Shown here piece after piece: positions 12,829-26,315 of a stretch of DNA of 64,000 bases. Location of the stretch: positions 1 to 64,000 of the forward strand of contig JAIXMQ010000065.1 of NCBI GenBank assembly GCA_025716855.1, written 5' to 3'. Origin of the DNA: Pilaira anomala (lineage: Eukaryota; Mucoromycota; Mucoromycetes; Mucorales; Mucoraceae). Every line of letters begins with the position of its first letter. Within the stretch, counting starts at the first letter, position 1. The notes beneath the pieces were generated by a model, which made no database searches, was not told the DNA's origin, and worked only from the letters and a program-made list of their open reading frames with translations. Made by a program: the position numbers and the translations under genes.

Positions 12829-13522
12829 TTACATGTCAGAAGCTTCACTTGATGTAGAAGGCATTTTTTCTTTACGTCTACTACTTAATTTTTGCTCATC
12901 ATCTTCATCAACATCTTCTACTATTGATCTGGCATAAGTAGAAGGAGGTGGGGGTGGAGGTGTAGTCGGAGCAGTAGCAACGGCAGCAGCATCAGAAGAG
13001 GAAGTTGGCGGTACTTCTTTTTCTTCTGATGATACACCAGTTGTTGTACAAGAAGTTGAAGCTTCTTCTTTTTGTACTAGTGATGCTTCAGTTGTTGTAC
13101 AAGAAGTTGAAGCTTTCTCTTTTTGTACTAGTGATTCTTCAGTTGCCGTAGAAGAAGAGGAAGCAGTAGCAGGAATTACACTTAATACTTGACTTAAGGT
13201 TTGCATAGATTGAAATATTTGATTTTGTACAGTCTCCAGCACTTTTAATCTTTGTTCAATAGCTTCTTTTGTCACAGTAGATAAAATGTTTAAATCTGCT
13301 TCTGATAATTCGGCTGGTAAATGTGTTGAATCAATTGGTCCGTTTAAGGGAACTAATGGAATTAAGCCAGGTATCGCACTAGGTTGGGTAGAAGGTGTGA
13401 GTATATTAAAGGAAGATTGTATCGAAGAATTAGGATAAATAGGCCGGTGCTGATGTTGTGGCTGATGTGCTTGTGATTGATAATGATGATGTTGTTGTTG
13501 CTGTTGCTGTTGCTGTTGCTGC

Positions 13523-13562
<40 letters not shown>

Positions 13563-15122
13563 GATTTTGCGGTTGATGTTGGTTTTGCTGTTGCTGTTGT
13601 TGTTGCTGCTGTTGCTGCTGTTGTTCATTAGGCTGTTGTTGTGGTAATTGATTCACCAATGGTGTAGTTGAACGATTATTGTCTACCAGATAAATCAGTA
13701 AAATATCTAGTTAATATAGATCAAAATACTTACTATCTACCAACACGGAGCGACGACAGGTAGGACATGTTTGTTGTCGTTCAAGCCAGCTACGAAGACA
13801 ATGGAAATGAAAGATGTGTCCACAAGGAAGTATCTTTGGTTGATCTAAATTTTGATCTGATTCGGGTCTGTAAGCAGCTGCTTCTGGATTCTCATCAACA
13901 TCTTGATTATTATCAATGTCAACTACTTGCATTTCTTCTCTACAGATAATACAAGTACTATCACTTGAACTTGCTAAATCTTCCGCAGTTGCGTTAGGAT
14001 AAAGTTCGTTCATGTTACGAGTGGCACGACGATAGCGGTATAAATCTCTGCATTTTTGAACAAAGGATCTGAAAGTAACGTAAACATCTCTGATGATATG
14101 AAGTGGTAATTGATAATTGAAACAAATGTATAAAAAGAAGACTAAATATGTCACCAACTTGAAAAAATCTGTATTTTTGATTTTTTTTAAGCATGCATTC
14201 ATTTTAATTTTTTTTTGAAGTTTTTTCGTACCTGTAACAAGATCCAAATAAAATATGTACATTGATTTTCCTTCCCATGTTTGTTCACTTCGCATGTCAA
14301 TGACATTCAGTATGTATTTACCAATAATAGATAAAATAGAACAAATCAAAATCGTATACTATTTTGGCAAATTGGTGAATAACAAATAGTTGCATAGCTA
14401 TATACATTTGTAGGATATCTTACCTCAAAACCAAACATAATCATCATATTAGGTCCTTTTGTAAGTGTAACATTAATAGCATGATTGGCTAAAAGAGAAT
14501 CAATGATTAAAAGAAGAGCCAATAAGTTGACAATACGTATGTGAAAAGTAACGCGATTCGTTGGCGATTGCTCCATCTAATTAGAATGTTAGATTCCTGT
14601 GTTAAAAGGTTAAAAGAAAATAAGAGACGTACATATTCAACGCGGTCTTGACATAACCAATGGAATATTTTCAAGAACAATAAAGTAGTAAAAACAACAA
14701 TAAATTGTAAATCGAATTCTTCTCGAAAGATTGTCATGGCAAGACAAGTTTCTGTTACTGCATACCAAGACCTTTCGTACAAATGCTATAGTAGTCCCTA
14801 ATAAGTTGAACGTTCTTTGGTTTAGTTGTTTAATAAACTTACTTCTACTTCAATAGCTCTTAATCTACCAAAGAATATCGTTTGTAAAGCTTTACCAAAT
14901 AAGACCGATATTATTAAGCCCATATTCAATAGAATCTTGAATAAAGTTTTATTAGTTTCTTTCTTTCCTTTTTGTTCATTAAGAAAAGTTTACCATCATA
15001 CAAGCACTTGACTTGGAAAGATATATAGAAGCAGCATAAAAGTTTGAACGTTGGTGCATTGCAGATAGTACTACACCTATAGCCAGTATAGAAGAGACAC
15101 AGCCATATAGTACTAGTCTCAT
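12829..15122 (-). CDS. HRD1: ERAD E3 ubiquitin ligase Hrd1 (multi-TM, RING-H2)
   Basis: ER-membrane ubiquitin ligase that marks misfolded lumenal and membrane proteins for retrotranslocation and degradation. Seven exons: 15122-14994, 14935-14843, 14785-14633, 14576-14424, 14358-14232, 14168-13734, 13682-12829; 1944 nt, 647 aa. Residues 1-~270 contain several hydrophobic segments, with the family signature YLDLVTDFFKLVTYLVFF spanning the exon 5/6 junction. The RING-H2 at ~289-360 shows CIICREEM, a spacer, then CGHIFHFHCLRSWLERQQ followed by CPTC. The tail has a polyglutamine tract encoded by a CAG/CAA repeat, then three imperfect copies of an STxCTTTEASLVQKE-type repeat, a proline run, and a basic/acidic end. 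The polyQ tail length is probably strain-variable. Confidence 0.93.
13487..13640 (-). repeat. CAG/CAA trinucleotide repeat encoding polyglutamine in HRD1
   Basis: On the minus strand the sequence is a mixed CAA/CAG repeat giving long glutamine runs, interrupted by short N/H/P segments, just after the RING domain. Alternative frames of the repeat give spurious poly-Asn/Ser open frames. Confidence 0.9.
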
Positions 15123-15555
15123 GTTCAGTCTTATATGTATATAATGGGAAAAGAAGAAAAAGAAAGTACAGATAAGCGATTTATGGTATATCCTGCTACT
15201 GAATTGGTAAGCGGTGTTCAATTACACGCTCATTAGAAAAATCTTGGCCGTAATGAACTTTATTTTGCTAAATACAAGCAAGTATGAAACCTGTCAGCAA
15301 ATACCTAAGTATATACACATATATATAAATAGACATACCTCTCTATAATGCTGCTCTTACATGTACTTGCAAAGGCTAAACGGTTATAAATACGATTCAA
15401 TGTATACGAATTAGTTGTAATTGTCACACGAATACTGTATTAGGAGTCACACATCTGTCCTCACCTCGCTGCGTTTATTTATTTATTTTACTTATTTTTC
15501 CTTTTCTTTACCTTTTTTATTTTATTTTAAAAAAACCACTTTTTAAAGAAAAAGC
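15123..15555. promoter_or_regulatory. Divergent HRD1/CCH1 intergenic region
   Basis: A 433-bp spacer between two head-to-head start codons, so it must hold both promoters. A pyrimidine-rich stretch at about 15470-15530 precedes the CCH1 ATG. I could not assign specific factor-binding sites. Confidence 0.55.
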
Positions 15556-18500
15556 ATGCCTGATTCTGATGGAAAGTCAAGTAGCAAAGATAAAAAACGA
15601 GAAGAAATACTTTCAGCAGCTATTCCACAAATAGTATTGACAGAACCCACTACTACTACTAGCACGACGACGAACATATCGAGTATAGAGTCAGTACGTC
15701 AAACGACAACAACACCTTTACCTTTAACCAAAGATTTATTACAACGCAAAAATAAATTAGATAAACTATTAGATCAAAAAGAAAAAAGACAACAAGATTA
15801 TTTCATAAATAGACCAGTGACAGCAGGATTAGGTATTTCTGTACCAAATGATCGAATATCGAATGAGTTAAGGTCACGACGTACCAGTGGGTCTCGGATA
15901 TCAACAAGTAACCGAAGTGAGGCCGAAAAGATGCATCAGCAACAGAATAGTGAATGGAGTTATGAGTTAGATTTAGTGAAATCAAGCATATCAGGATCAT
16001 CTTCAAAACATATGCATAGAAAAAAATCAACAACTTCAGTGAGTGGATCATCGAATAGAAATACTGTCTCAATGAGAGCATATAGTGCAAATCATAGATA
16101 CATGGATAAGAATAATAACGATAAGTTTAATCAAGTATTTACGAGACCAGATCAAGATTTATCACAACATGGACACCAAACAAAATTTGATTTAATTTAT
16201 GAAGCAGTGAAAAGAGTAGTGAACTCACGGCAACCGGAATCAAAAGAACTGTCAGAAGCAGAACACTTTGAATTTACAACATTGCATAGCCATGATGATG
16301 GAGATGAAAATGTAGAGTCCATCAAACATTCACAATTATTAGATAGAATTCAATCATCACCTAAAAACCATCAACAACAATATCAGCATCATCGTCATAG
16401 TAACAGGTTTTCATGGTTATCGATGAATACAAGCGTGTATGACGAAAAGTCTATAGATTATGATGATTCTATATTAGATAAAAAGTTATCATTGATTGAA
16501 CCTATACCGCCAATAGTACCACCTATATCATCAAAACCTATAAGAAATTGCACTAATTCAATTGAATCCATTACGTTACCTAATCCATTACAAGGTAATT
16601 CAGTTTATTTGTTTTCACCAACAAATCCAATTCGTATCTCCGTTTGGAAGTTTATCCGAAAAAGGTAAATAGATTTAAATTTAGACAATTTAAAAAAAAA
16701 GGCTAATATTGAAAAAGATACGTGGAGACGGTTTTATTTTTTTTAATGATATTTCATTGGTTTCTATTAGCATGTGTTCCAATTACATCAAATGAACAAA
16801 AAACAGGATTTGGTGGACAGTGGACTCATTATCCTATCTTGGGAATACAGTGTGTTTATACAATAGATGTTGTGTTTAAAGTCATTGCATATGGGTTGGT
16901 GATACCACCACCAAAGGATAATAGGTACCATCGTGCCTATTTAAACAGTTTTGGAAATGTGATGGATATGATATCTATGGTTTCGTATTGGATTGATTTT
17001 GGTTTTATGATGTATAGATACCCTTATATCTCTTTGTTTAAGGCATTGGGAGCACTTCGACCATTACGATTGTTATCTGTTTTACCAGGCACAGCAGTTA
17101 TTCTGAAATCACTGGAAACCAGTTGGGACATCTTGCTGGCTGTCTCTGGTTTAATCTTTTTCTTTTTATTATTGTTTGCGCTTATCGGTTTAATATCATT
17201 TCAAGGAATCTTTTCAAGAAGATGCTTTTATACTACCACTGATAATACACGTAAAAAAGAAAAACAAATTAATCACATTATGTATGTATCGTTATTTATT
17301 TGTTTGTATTTGTTTAAATTATTATTTTAGTGCAATTGGTAGAACCGGCAAGATATTGTTCTGGATATATGAATGACACTACAATTGTAGGCGCGTATAA
17401 TGTATTGACAGGTGCAAATAGTTACCCTGGATACGAAGGATATATATGTATACCAGGACAAATTTGTATGGAAAATGCAATAGAAAATCCGCAAAATGGA
17501 TATGTCAATTATGATAATATCTTTTTTGCATTTCTCAGTGTTTATACTTCAGTCTCATTGGAACTATGGACAAATCTCATGTATCAGACTCAAGATGCAG
17601 ATTCTTCTGTTGCTGCGTTATATTATTGTTTAGGTGTTTATATTATTGCGTTTATTTTAACTTTTTTATTGTTTGGTAAGGTAAAAAGAAAAAAAAGAAT
17701 TACAAAAAAAACTAGGAATCTTAATTTAATTTAATTTAATTTTTAATATTTTTATTCAGCCGTAATCACATCTGCTTTTGCAAGAGTACGAGCAGTAAGT
17801 TCAGTGAGTGCTTTCACAGCAAAGAAAAAGGGATACCCAGTTTTACGTGATGCAGAAGGATTATTCGATGATGAAGCCATGTGGATGTTTGATAATCCAC
17901 CAGACGAACTAGGTAAAGGTATGACGCGACTCAAATTACGTTGGTGGGTTGTTCGCCTTGTAAAGAGTCGAACCTTCTTTTATTTGGGTGGGGTTCTTGT
18001 TTTATTTGATTTGATATTCATGTGTCTAAGATCATTTCACGCCAGTGTGGAGAGATTGGAACTTGTGGATAATGCAGAGACTGCATTTACATTTCTTTTT
18101 GTACTGGAGATTATATTGAGAATGGTGGGCACCGCTACTTGGATGAGCTTTTGGGCTGCGAAACGTAATTTGTTTGATTTGTTTCTAGTGATTAGTACAT
18201 GTGTGATTCAATTGCCGATGATTCAAGATGCCTGGGTGTACAAGTACCTGACTATTTTTCAAATATTGAGGTTCTATCGATTGTTTATTTGTATACCACG
18301 CGTGCGTCGTCTTTTGGTAAATTTGTGTGTTTCTGTTTGTTTGTCTTTATGTATTTACTCACACTTTCTTTTTATTATAGTCAGCTGCTTTAGGTACGGG
18401 GGAAAGTGTCATTTATGTTATGGTATTTCTTATTTTGGCTACAGCATTATGTGCAGTTGTCTTTATGCAAATGTTTGGTGGAGACTATGGGCGAATTATC

Positions 18501-21500
18501 GATTTGGAAGAACCTGCGAATCGATTTGATACATTTTGGCAATCATTTGTATCGCTCATTGTGGTTTATACAAGTGAAACATGGACAGCGATTTTATATA
18601 ATGCCATGGCAAGTCAAACAGGGCAAGGGTCGATTTATGCATCCGCGGCATTATCTTTTTATTTCGCGTTTGGAAGATACATCATGTCTGGTCTTTATAT
18701 TGCAGTTGTATTGGAGAACTTCGAGTTGAGTGATGAGTATATTCGACACTATCAAATCAAGGATTTCATTCATAGGCATCGATTTAAAGATAAAGACCGA
18801 ACAGAGACTATTTTGTTAAAGTTATTTCGACCGTTTTATTATTTAAATGAAAGGAAACGTGTACAGATATCGAAATTACCTACTAATTTGACTGCACCAT
18901 TAACTCAGTCTGATTTGAACGAGTTATTGACAGATACACCAAAAATAAAAGGTATAAAACCTGAACCAAAGAAGAAAATAATAAGGGCTCCTACTTGGTT
19001 TGAAAAGAAAGCAAGTTCCATTGGTATTCGTATTCGTCAAAAGCTTCCGTTCCTTCAAAAACAAACCAAGATACAATCTTCACCTATTAATTTATTTATG
19101 CAAGAAGCAGACGAAGGTCCAGAGGATTATGATGTAATTGCTGATGAAGAAAATCGAGAAGCTATCAAAGAAAGTGCACCTATTGTTTATTCGTTATTCA
19201 TGTTTTCAGATAGAAGTAGAGTTCGATATTGGTGCAAGAAATTAGTTGGATCAAGTGAGAATGGACAGGCAGAAAGTCATAATATGTTTAATTGGATTGT
19301 GATGGCGTGCGTATTTGTTAGTATCTTGATGGTTATTTTAGATGAACCCTCTACAAGACTTATTCGAAAGGATACTTCAGAACAAGATGTCTATGATAGA
19401 ATTGAATTGGGTCTTAGTATAGTATTCTTGGTAGAATTAGCTATTCGAATTATTGCGGATGGGTTTCTTTTGACGCCAAATGCGTACATGCGTAATCATT
19501 GGAATCAGTTGGACATTTGTGTTATTTTACTGAACATTGTTACAATTTTTTTAAAGTCGGATGAATCTCCTCGTGGTCTGAGTACTTTCCGTAGTTTACG
19601 TATCCTAAGGTTAATTCGATACTTTAATAGTGTTAGAGATATCTTTGTTTCCCTTTTTTATGCTTTCCCATTAATGCTGGATGCACTTGTGTTTACCTTT
19701 TTGGTATTAATTCCGTTTGCCGTATATGGTGTGAATATATTTGGTGGACTGATGTGGTTATGTAATGATGATACAATACTCACAAGAGCTGAATGTATAG
19801 GAGAGTTCAATAATAATATCAGTAGCGATGCAAACATTACAGTTAATATATGGATCCCGCGTGTGTGGCAAAACCCACAAAATGGATTTTATTCATTTGA
19901 TACTTTTCCTGCAGCTTTACAACATTTGTTTTCTTTGACGTCTACTGAGGGCTGGGTAGATACAATGTTTAGCGCAATGAGTACACCTGATGAACCTGAC
20001 TATCAACCAGAACTCAGTTGGGGTTCAAAAGCAGTATACCATAGTATCTTTTATATTGTGTTTATGATTATTTCACAAGGTACAATGCAGTTATTTGTAG
20101 GTGTTATCATTGAAAAATTCAAAGAACGAAGAGGAATTACAACACTGACTACAACGCAACGACAATACTGTGATTTACAACGATTATTGGCGAATGTGAA
20201 GCCTACAATTAAAGTCTTTCGACCAGAATCAAAAGTTAGACGGTTTTGTCATGACATTATAATTGAAAAGCATGGTAAATTTAATAGGCTGATGATGTTT
20301 ATTATTGGTTTGAATATTATTACCATTGCTAGTGAATTTAAAAACGAACCCAACTGGTTGAATCTTGCGCAAGGTATATACATAATTTGTTGTATGCATG
20401 AACATGTTTCTCACATAATTTCTTCTTTTTTACATACAGATTATTCTTATTTGGTATTTACTGTGATTTATGTCATTGAATGTATCATTAAGCTGTTAGG
20501 ATTAGGTTGGAAAAAAGTAAGAAAAACATATATTATATTTTAAATTATGTAATTATTTATATTAATATTGTAAATAGTGGATTCGAAGTAAATGGAATTG
20601 GTTTGATTGCTTGATAGCTATTAGTGCTTTATTTCTTTTGATTCTTCGATTTGCTTTACCTGATTTATGGACTCTAAGAGTAGAAAGATATTGTCTGGTT
20701 TTAGCTGCGTTTCGTTTAGGCGAAGGTATCGATTTTCTACAAACACTTTATCATACCATTGCGTAAGTTCGATTTTTTTTTTTGTTAAAATTGCGGGACA
20801 CATTTTTTTAACATCAATACAGAAAATCAATGCCCTCTATTATCCAAGTGTCTGCAGTATTCATGGTAACCATGTGTCTGTTTGCCATGTTATTTATGGA
20901 GTTCTTTGGGCTAACAAAGTACGGTATTTACGGTTCTGCGCACTCAAATTTTAGGGATTATGGCAATGCGTTATTGCTGCTGGTACGAGCAACTACAGGC
21001 GAAGCATGGAATGCGATTATCACAGATTATACTGTTCAGTATCCTAATTGTAATTCCTCTTCAAATTACTTACAAGACGATTGTGGGTCACCCTTTTGGG
21101 CGTATTTTTTGTTTGATGTATTTTATATTATTTGTACGCATATTTTTTTGAACCTGTTTACTGCAGTAAGTTGAAAATTGTAAACATGTGTATACTTGTA
21201 TAAACTAATCTCTTTTGTTTTTATAGGTTATTATCAGTAACTTTGAATATACTTATGAAACTAGAACACGGTTTACAAATATTACAAAAGCAGATCTCCG
21301 CATGTAAGTTTTTTTTTTCAAGATATTTTTGGTAAAGGACATATTAACTCATTTATATATACAGGTTTAAACAAGCATGGGCAGATATTGATATCAATGG
21401 CACAGGATACATTCAAAAAGAAAACCTGGCTGAATTACTTCGAAAGTTGACCGGACGATTTCAATTTAGAATCTATGATGATTCTTTGTCTGTTTCGAAT

Positions 21501-22632
21501 ATTAAGAACTGTAGTGTCAAGTTAAAGAGTGATGCTAAACCTATACCCAATCATAGCAATCATGTTTGTTATCGTCCTGAAGACTATGAAATTGATCTCA
21601 AGGGTCTTAATAATTGTTTAAGCAAAATGGACTGTGATGATGTAAGAAAAAGAAGATCCGAATATAATATCTATTTCAAGGTAGCAAATAGCACTTTATT
21701 CAAACTACAATGTCAATCTCTAATATTATATAAATGCATACATAGGAAATTTTGAGATCGGAAACATCAAAAGGCATACCGTTTGCTAGCGTATTAACAA
21801 TCATTTCTTATCGTTTTATCAATGTATCTACTTCTTTAACGTAAGCCCACTTTTGTAATTACCAACTTTCTCCTCGCTTTCGTTAATACTTTTTTTTATG
21901 AGATTTTAGGCTAGATCCATTGATTGAACGTTTAGAAAAAATGGAACAATTGACTCAAGAATACCATTTAGAAAAAGCAGCTGGATTCTTTATTGCACAG
22001 ATTAAAAAGCGGCGATTTATACGTCAATTATGGAAAAAGCGAGATGAAGACGAAGTAAAGAAATTAGGGGTTACTAGCTCAAGTCACTTTGAATTTGGAT
22101 CACCTACATCTACTACAACAGAGAGTCCAATCACCTTCTTACGTGATAGACGAAATAAAAAGGTTTCTGCGAACGTGCCTCGAATTGTAATTGATAATGT
22201 AGCAGCTATAACATCTCAGTCGTCACCTACACCAAGTGGTAATAGTTTACCTCCTGTATCACCCATGTCGAATTTCTCAATGGATAATCAGTATGATCCG
22301 TATTATTCTGGCGGAGGTCATTCTCTAAGTGTTGCACCGGGAACATCTAGTATACCTTCTTCACCTAATACAGAATTTGATGGCTCTAGTAGATTAGGAG
22401 GTTTATCACCTTATTCTCCTTTACCGAATTTGAGTCCTGGCTCTAGACAGAACTGGTTATTAATTGATGGCAATGTAGATATGCCTACTGATATTTCTGA
22501 AAGTTTGATGGATTCAATGAACCACAGTATGTGGTCAGGTAAGATGATAGATTTACTTTCTTTTAGATACAAGTTACTAACGACATCTTTTTTTTTTGTC
22601 TAGATATGTTGAGAGACGAAATAAACCAATAG
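15556..22632 (+). CDS. CCH1: Cch1-type four-domain calcium channel alpha subunit
   Basis: Plasma-membrane channel for high-affinity calcium influx, normally partnered with Mid1. Thirteen exons: 15556-16664, 16718-17250, 17331-17675, 17760-18316, 18381-20373, 20440-20516, 20578-20762, 20823-21165, 21227-21303, 21365-21680, 21746-21840, 21910-22538, 22604-22632; 6288 nt, 2095 aa. Residues 1-370 are a Ser/Thr-rich cytosolic leader. Four six-helix repeats follow, each with a pore loop holding Glu before Trp: SVSLELWTNLMY (~620), VVYTSETWTAILY (~911), SLTSTEGWVDTMF (~1371), VRATTGEAWNAII (~1658). S4-like helices are LRPLRLLSVL, ILRFYRLFICIPRVRRLL and FRSLRILRLIRYF; in repeat IV the charges are sparse. 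An EF-hand-like ADIDINGTGYIQ lies near 1745. The C terminus is a Ser/Pro-rich cytosolic tail. The model is complete, with no internal stops. Confidence 0.94.
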
Positions 22633-23521
22633 GTTATAAAACAAACTACAATATACCCGCATACACACACACACAAACACACACATATTTTTCATTTTTT
22701 TATCTGTTATTTATATTTAAATCTAGTGTAAATAATAATAAAAATTCATAGCTTTTATCTATTTTAAGAAACTTGTAAGATGCTTGTATAATGTGAAATG
22801 CATACACTATACGAATAAGGTTTCCCATCTGTTTTTTTTTTGTTGTTATACCACAGATTCGTATTTTAATTATTGAAAGGTTTATCCACTTTTATAAAAA
22901 TAGCAGCACAACTAAGTTCGTCACACAATATGGTTTTCTTTCAATTGATTTACAAGATGTATCAGAACAAGTACAGTATTTTCTGGAACCTAAAAGTGAA
23001 ATATACCCACTTACACTTCCCAATATGTTTAGGGTCTTTTTTACAGCTCTTGTTTCTTCTGGAAGTTTTCTTGTATTTCCTTTTGATTTTTATGTTTTTA
23101 TGTTGTGACCAGGGAAAATACACAAAGAAGAGTCGGGAAGGAAAAGATTATGAAGGATACGGTGTTCTAAATGTTAAAAACCTCGAGCCTCTAGCTTTAT
23201 GCTGTACAACGTGTAACGTTCGCACACAGTTTTTGAATAAATTTCCTGCACCTGGTTTTACAGAAAAAGAACGGAGCCCAAATGGTTTTAAAAAAAAAGG
23301 TTATTATTAATAATAAATGCTTTTATGAATATTTTAATTTGAAAACAAAAGTTAAAAGGGGGTTATTTTTATTTTTTTTTTACATATGTATAATTAAAAT
23401 GACTTGGAGTATAATCTAATTCATTTCAAGGGGAGTGAGGTAAAATAAGCCTTTGACTATTTAGATAGGAAGATTTGATGATGGTACACTTTTTTCTTTT
23501 TAAAAAAAATAAAGAGTTTGT
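22633..23521. other. CCH1 3' flank, no supported gene
   Basis: Begins with a (CA)n microsatellite at about 22662-22684. An open frame on + at 22873-23310 ends near CCTTCNVRTQFLNKFPAPGF, but no domain is recognised. The 3' UTR of the convergent ATPase inhibitor gene must also lie here. Confidence 0.45.
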
Positions 23522-23899
23522 TTACTTGGTTTCACTGTGCTTCTTTTCCAAAGCTTCGAGATCCTTCTTGAGAGCAGCGGTATCCTTTTCTTGCTTGTGC
23601 AAGGCTTCACGGAGAAGCTTGAGCTTTTCAGCATCCTTAAAGAAAAGAAAAAGAATTTGTTAAAATCTTTTTTTTCCTCGTGTTATTTTTTCCCCACTCT
23701 TTTATATATGTATATATTAATAACTTACTTGAGCACGGGCATATTGGTTTTCAATAGCCTTTTCCTTTTGGCCGAAAGAACCAGAAGCAGCAGTGGCACC
23801 TTCACTACCAGTTTGATAAGAAGTGAAACGCTTGGCTAAACGAAGGTTGGCCATACGGGAAGTAGGAACAGATACGCGTTGAACAGACTTGGAGAACAT
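23522..23899 (-). CDS. INH1: Mitochondrial F1Fo-ATPase inhibitor IF1
   Basis: Small matrix protein that blocks ATP hydrolysis by the F1 sector when the membrane potential collapses. Two exons (23899-23729 and 23635-23522) give 285 nt, 94 aa. Residues 1-25 are basic and Ser-rich without acidic residues (MFSKSVQRVSVPTSRMANLR), a mitochondrial presequence. The conserved inhibitory segment is GSFGQKEKAIENQYARAQ, followed across the intron by DAEKLKLLREALHKQEKD and a coiled-coil tail ending KKHSETK. Length and layout fit the family (about 60-85 residues mature). An upstream in-frame ATG at 23989 would add a Phe-rich extension; the ATG at 23899 restores the presequence and is preferred. Confidence 0.9.
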
Positions 23900-25153
23900 T
23901 TTTATTTTTAATATATTATTTGAATAATGAAAAGAAAAACAGAATAAAGCGAAAAAAAATTTCCTGCCTTTATCTGAAAAAAAAATCATAGGATGACGCC
24001 AGTCAGTCCACTTTTTTTTTTTTTTTTTTTTTTGAAACTAGATTTGCAGTTTGTTACACAGTTAATATTTAAGGTGACATTTGCATATGCATTTATTCTT
24101 TTAAGGCTTGCAATAGGTCCCCTCTTTTTCAGCTTATTTCCGTGAATGGCGTGCTTTTTTTTTTCTCAAGGTTATTTCATATATTTTGACAGATTTGTTA
24201 CTTCTTCTAATGATATAGATTCAGCATAAAAAATAAAAAATAAAAACTGAGTCGCTTTTAAAACTCATGAATTAAGAAAGTAATATTTACACTTTATGAT
24301 GTCATTTTTATGCCCCATACATGAACCATTTTTAACTTTTAAAATAACTTTGTAATAATATCGAACACAAAATAACGCGTTTTATCTATTAAATTTCTTT
24401 CCGTTATTGATATTATCCCTTCAATTAAATATTTTCTATACAAATAAAAGTATGATACGGAATTTTTTGATATTTACTTTTGAAAAGTTGACGTACACAT
24501 CTCTATCACTACGTAATTATGTAGGACAGGGCTTGGCTGGGATTTATAATATTAGTGGGGGTCCAACTTATCACTCTTCACACTTTGGTTTATATTAAGA
24601 AACAAACTCAGTTTCATTGATCACCCATTCTTAATCTTAAGTAAAAAGAAGTATAAATATATATATATATTTTTGTGGGTTAAATCGGAAGAAGAGACAC
24701 ATTTTCTAATTCCTATTTACTTTTGTTTTCCCCCATTGAACTCTCGTGAGAAATTTATCAGGTAGCTGGCTGTTTATTTATTGAGTCTTGTTTAGCTCTA
24801 AAAATATATACGTATATTCATTGTAGGACTGAAAGGAATAGTTAAACGTTCAACAAGTACAACGTTAATAGTTAGATGTGTTAGTTATAAAAATCCCAAA
24901 AGTTTAAAAAGAAAGTTTATTCAAAACTATTGTTAATTTCCCCGGATAGAACCCTTTTTTTTTAAAAAAAAAAACTGTTCCGTTCTTGGACATCATCCCA
25001 TTAATTTTCTCTGTTGTCTGTTCGCATATTGTGATGCCGACTATCCCCGCTGTCAACAGCAACACATCACATCATATTAATTCGTTGCTATAGCGATACT
25101 TTTTTTTTTTTTTGTTTATTGCAAGTATTGTATGTTTTTGAGTTTTTATTAAA
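23900..25153. other. Spacer between INH1 and COQ4, no gene seen
   Basis: Holds the INH1 promoter, including an 18-T run near 24012-24032, and the COQ4 3' flank. Otherwise AT-rich with no domain-bearing frame. I looked for tRNA-like arms and saw none. Confidence 0.5.
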
Positions 25154-26134
25154 TTATGGGTTATGAAATGAGTGATAAGGGGGTAATGTAACACCAAGTT
25201 GCTTACGGAATTCATCTAAAGGCGTATGGAAATGATCCTCAAAATAAACATTCATAAGTGGAGTACATGAGGCACCACATTGAAGAGCCCAAGGAACATA
25301 ATCAGTATAGAGACGTCTACGTTCTGACCAATTCATTCTTAAAGGACCAAAAACGGAGGCCAACATAGTCATAGGTAAACCAGTTTGAGCCCATTCAAAC
25401 CATTTCAACGCAATTTCTTCTTCTACAGTAACACCTAATGCAGTCAAAGTATGAAAGAAATCGTGAATTTCGCGATATCTTTTCATCACATACGCTAATT
25501 CTTCATCGTCTACAAACTTTACGTCGCATCGCGTGTCGGGTGTAACGCCTTGCTCTTCCAACCAACTAGTATATACTTGACCAAAAGTGCCTGGAGCACA
25601 GGTTCGTTTTAATTTATCGAAATCTATTGTTCGTGTATTAATTATGGGTCTTTCGCGTAAAATACGACGTCCAACACTAGATTCTAACATTTGATCACGC
25701 ATACGTGCTAAAAATATTCTTCCAGTTGTTTCTCCTAAAGTAGCCACCATATCTTTTTTTTTTTTTAGGGGAAAAAAGGTTTAATTTTAAATACATTTGA
25801 AAAATATTATACGTAATATTACCTCCGCGTAATGGATCATTTAGTGCTGTAACGGCAGAAGCAGCTGTCAAAACTGTTCTTTCGATATTGGAAATAGGAA
25901 CATGTGTCTCATAGAGTTTTTTACCAGGAGTTCTATGTTCTATGATAAAGGGACAAGCGTCGTTTTTTAGCTTCCTCTCTCTTCACTACCCCCAGAACAA
26001 AAATTAAGCCAGTAAATAAAAAGTTTACCTTCGTCACATAAACTTAAAGAGGTCAAAGAGCGTGAAAAGACTCGAGCGTTTGAAGTTTGAAGAAGTTGTC
26101 TACCAAGTAATGTTAAGGGACGAGATCGCTGCAT
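25154..26134 (-). CDS. COQ4: Coenzyme Q biosynthesis protein COQ4
   Basis: Mitochondrial inner-membrane protein of the CoQ synthome, recently tied to removal of the C1 substituent of the quinone ring. Three exons (26134-26029, 25939-25823, 25752-25154) give 822 nt, 273 aa. Residues 1-35 are a basic presequence (MQRSRPLTLLGRQLL). The body begins with a YETHVPISNIERTVL segment. The zinc-ligand motif HDxxHx11E appears as HDFFH at about 171-175 with Glu at 187. The C terminus ends VTLPPYHSFHNP. It stands head to head with RTR1, with 181 bp between start codons. Confidence 0.95.
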
Positions 26135-26315
26135 AATATAAAGTATGGACAATGAAGAAGTAAACAGACAAAAACAAGTATTCCAGTTGAGAAGCAATTG
26201 TTTGTAATCAAACCAGTCACGGTACGCTCATTATTGTCTTCTGCGGCGCGCGTTTTATAAAGTATTCAAATAGTTTTCTTCTTATTTATTATTATCCTTT
26301 TTTAAGACTATTATT
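26135..26315. promoter_or_regulatory. Compact bidirectional promoter COQ4/RTR1
   Basis: Only 181 bp separate the two divergent ATGs. A GC-rich island (GCGGCGCGCG at about 26242-26251) stands out against the AT-rich background and may be a shared regulatory site; no factor is assigned. Confidence 0.55.

Noticed and set aside
22873..23310. 145-codon + frame after CCH1
   Set aside because: No known domain, poor start context, and unusual hydrophobic then Lys-rich composition. It may be part of an old repeat but cannot be supported as a gene.
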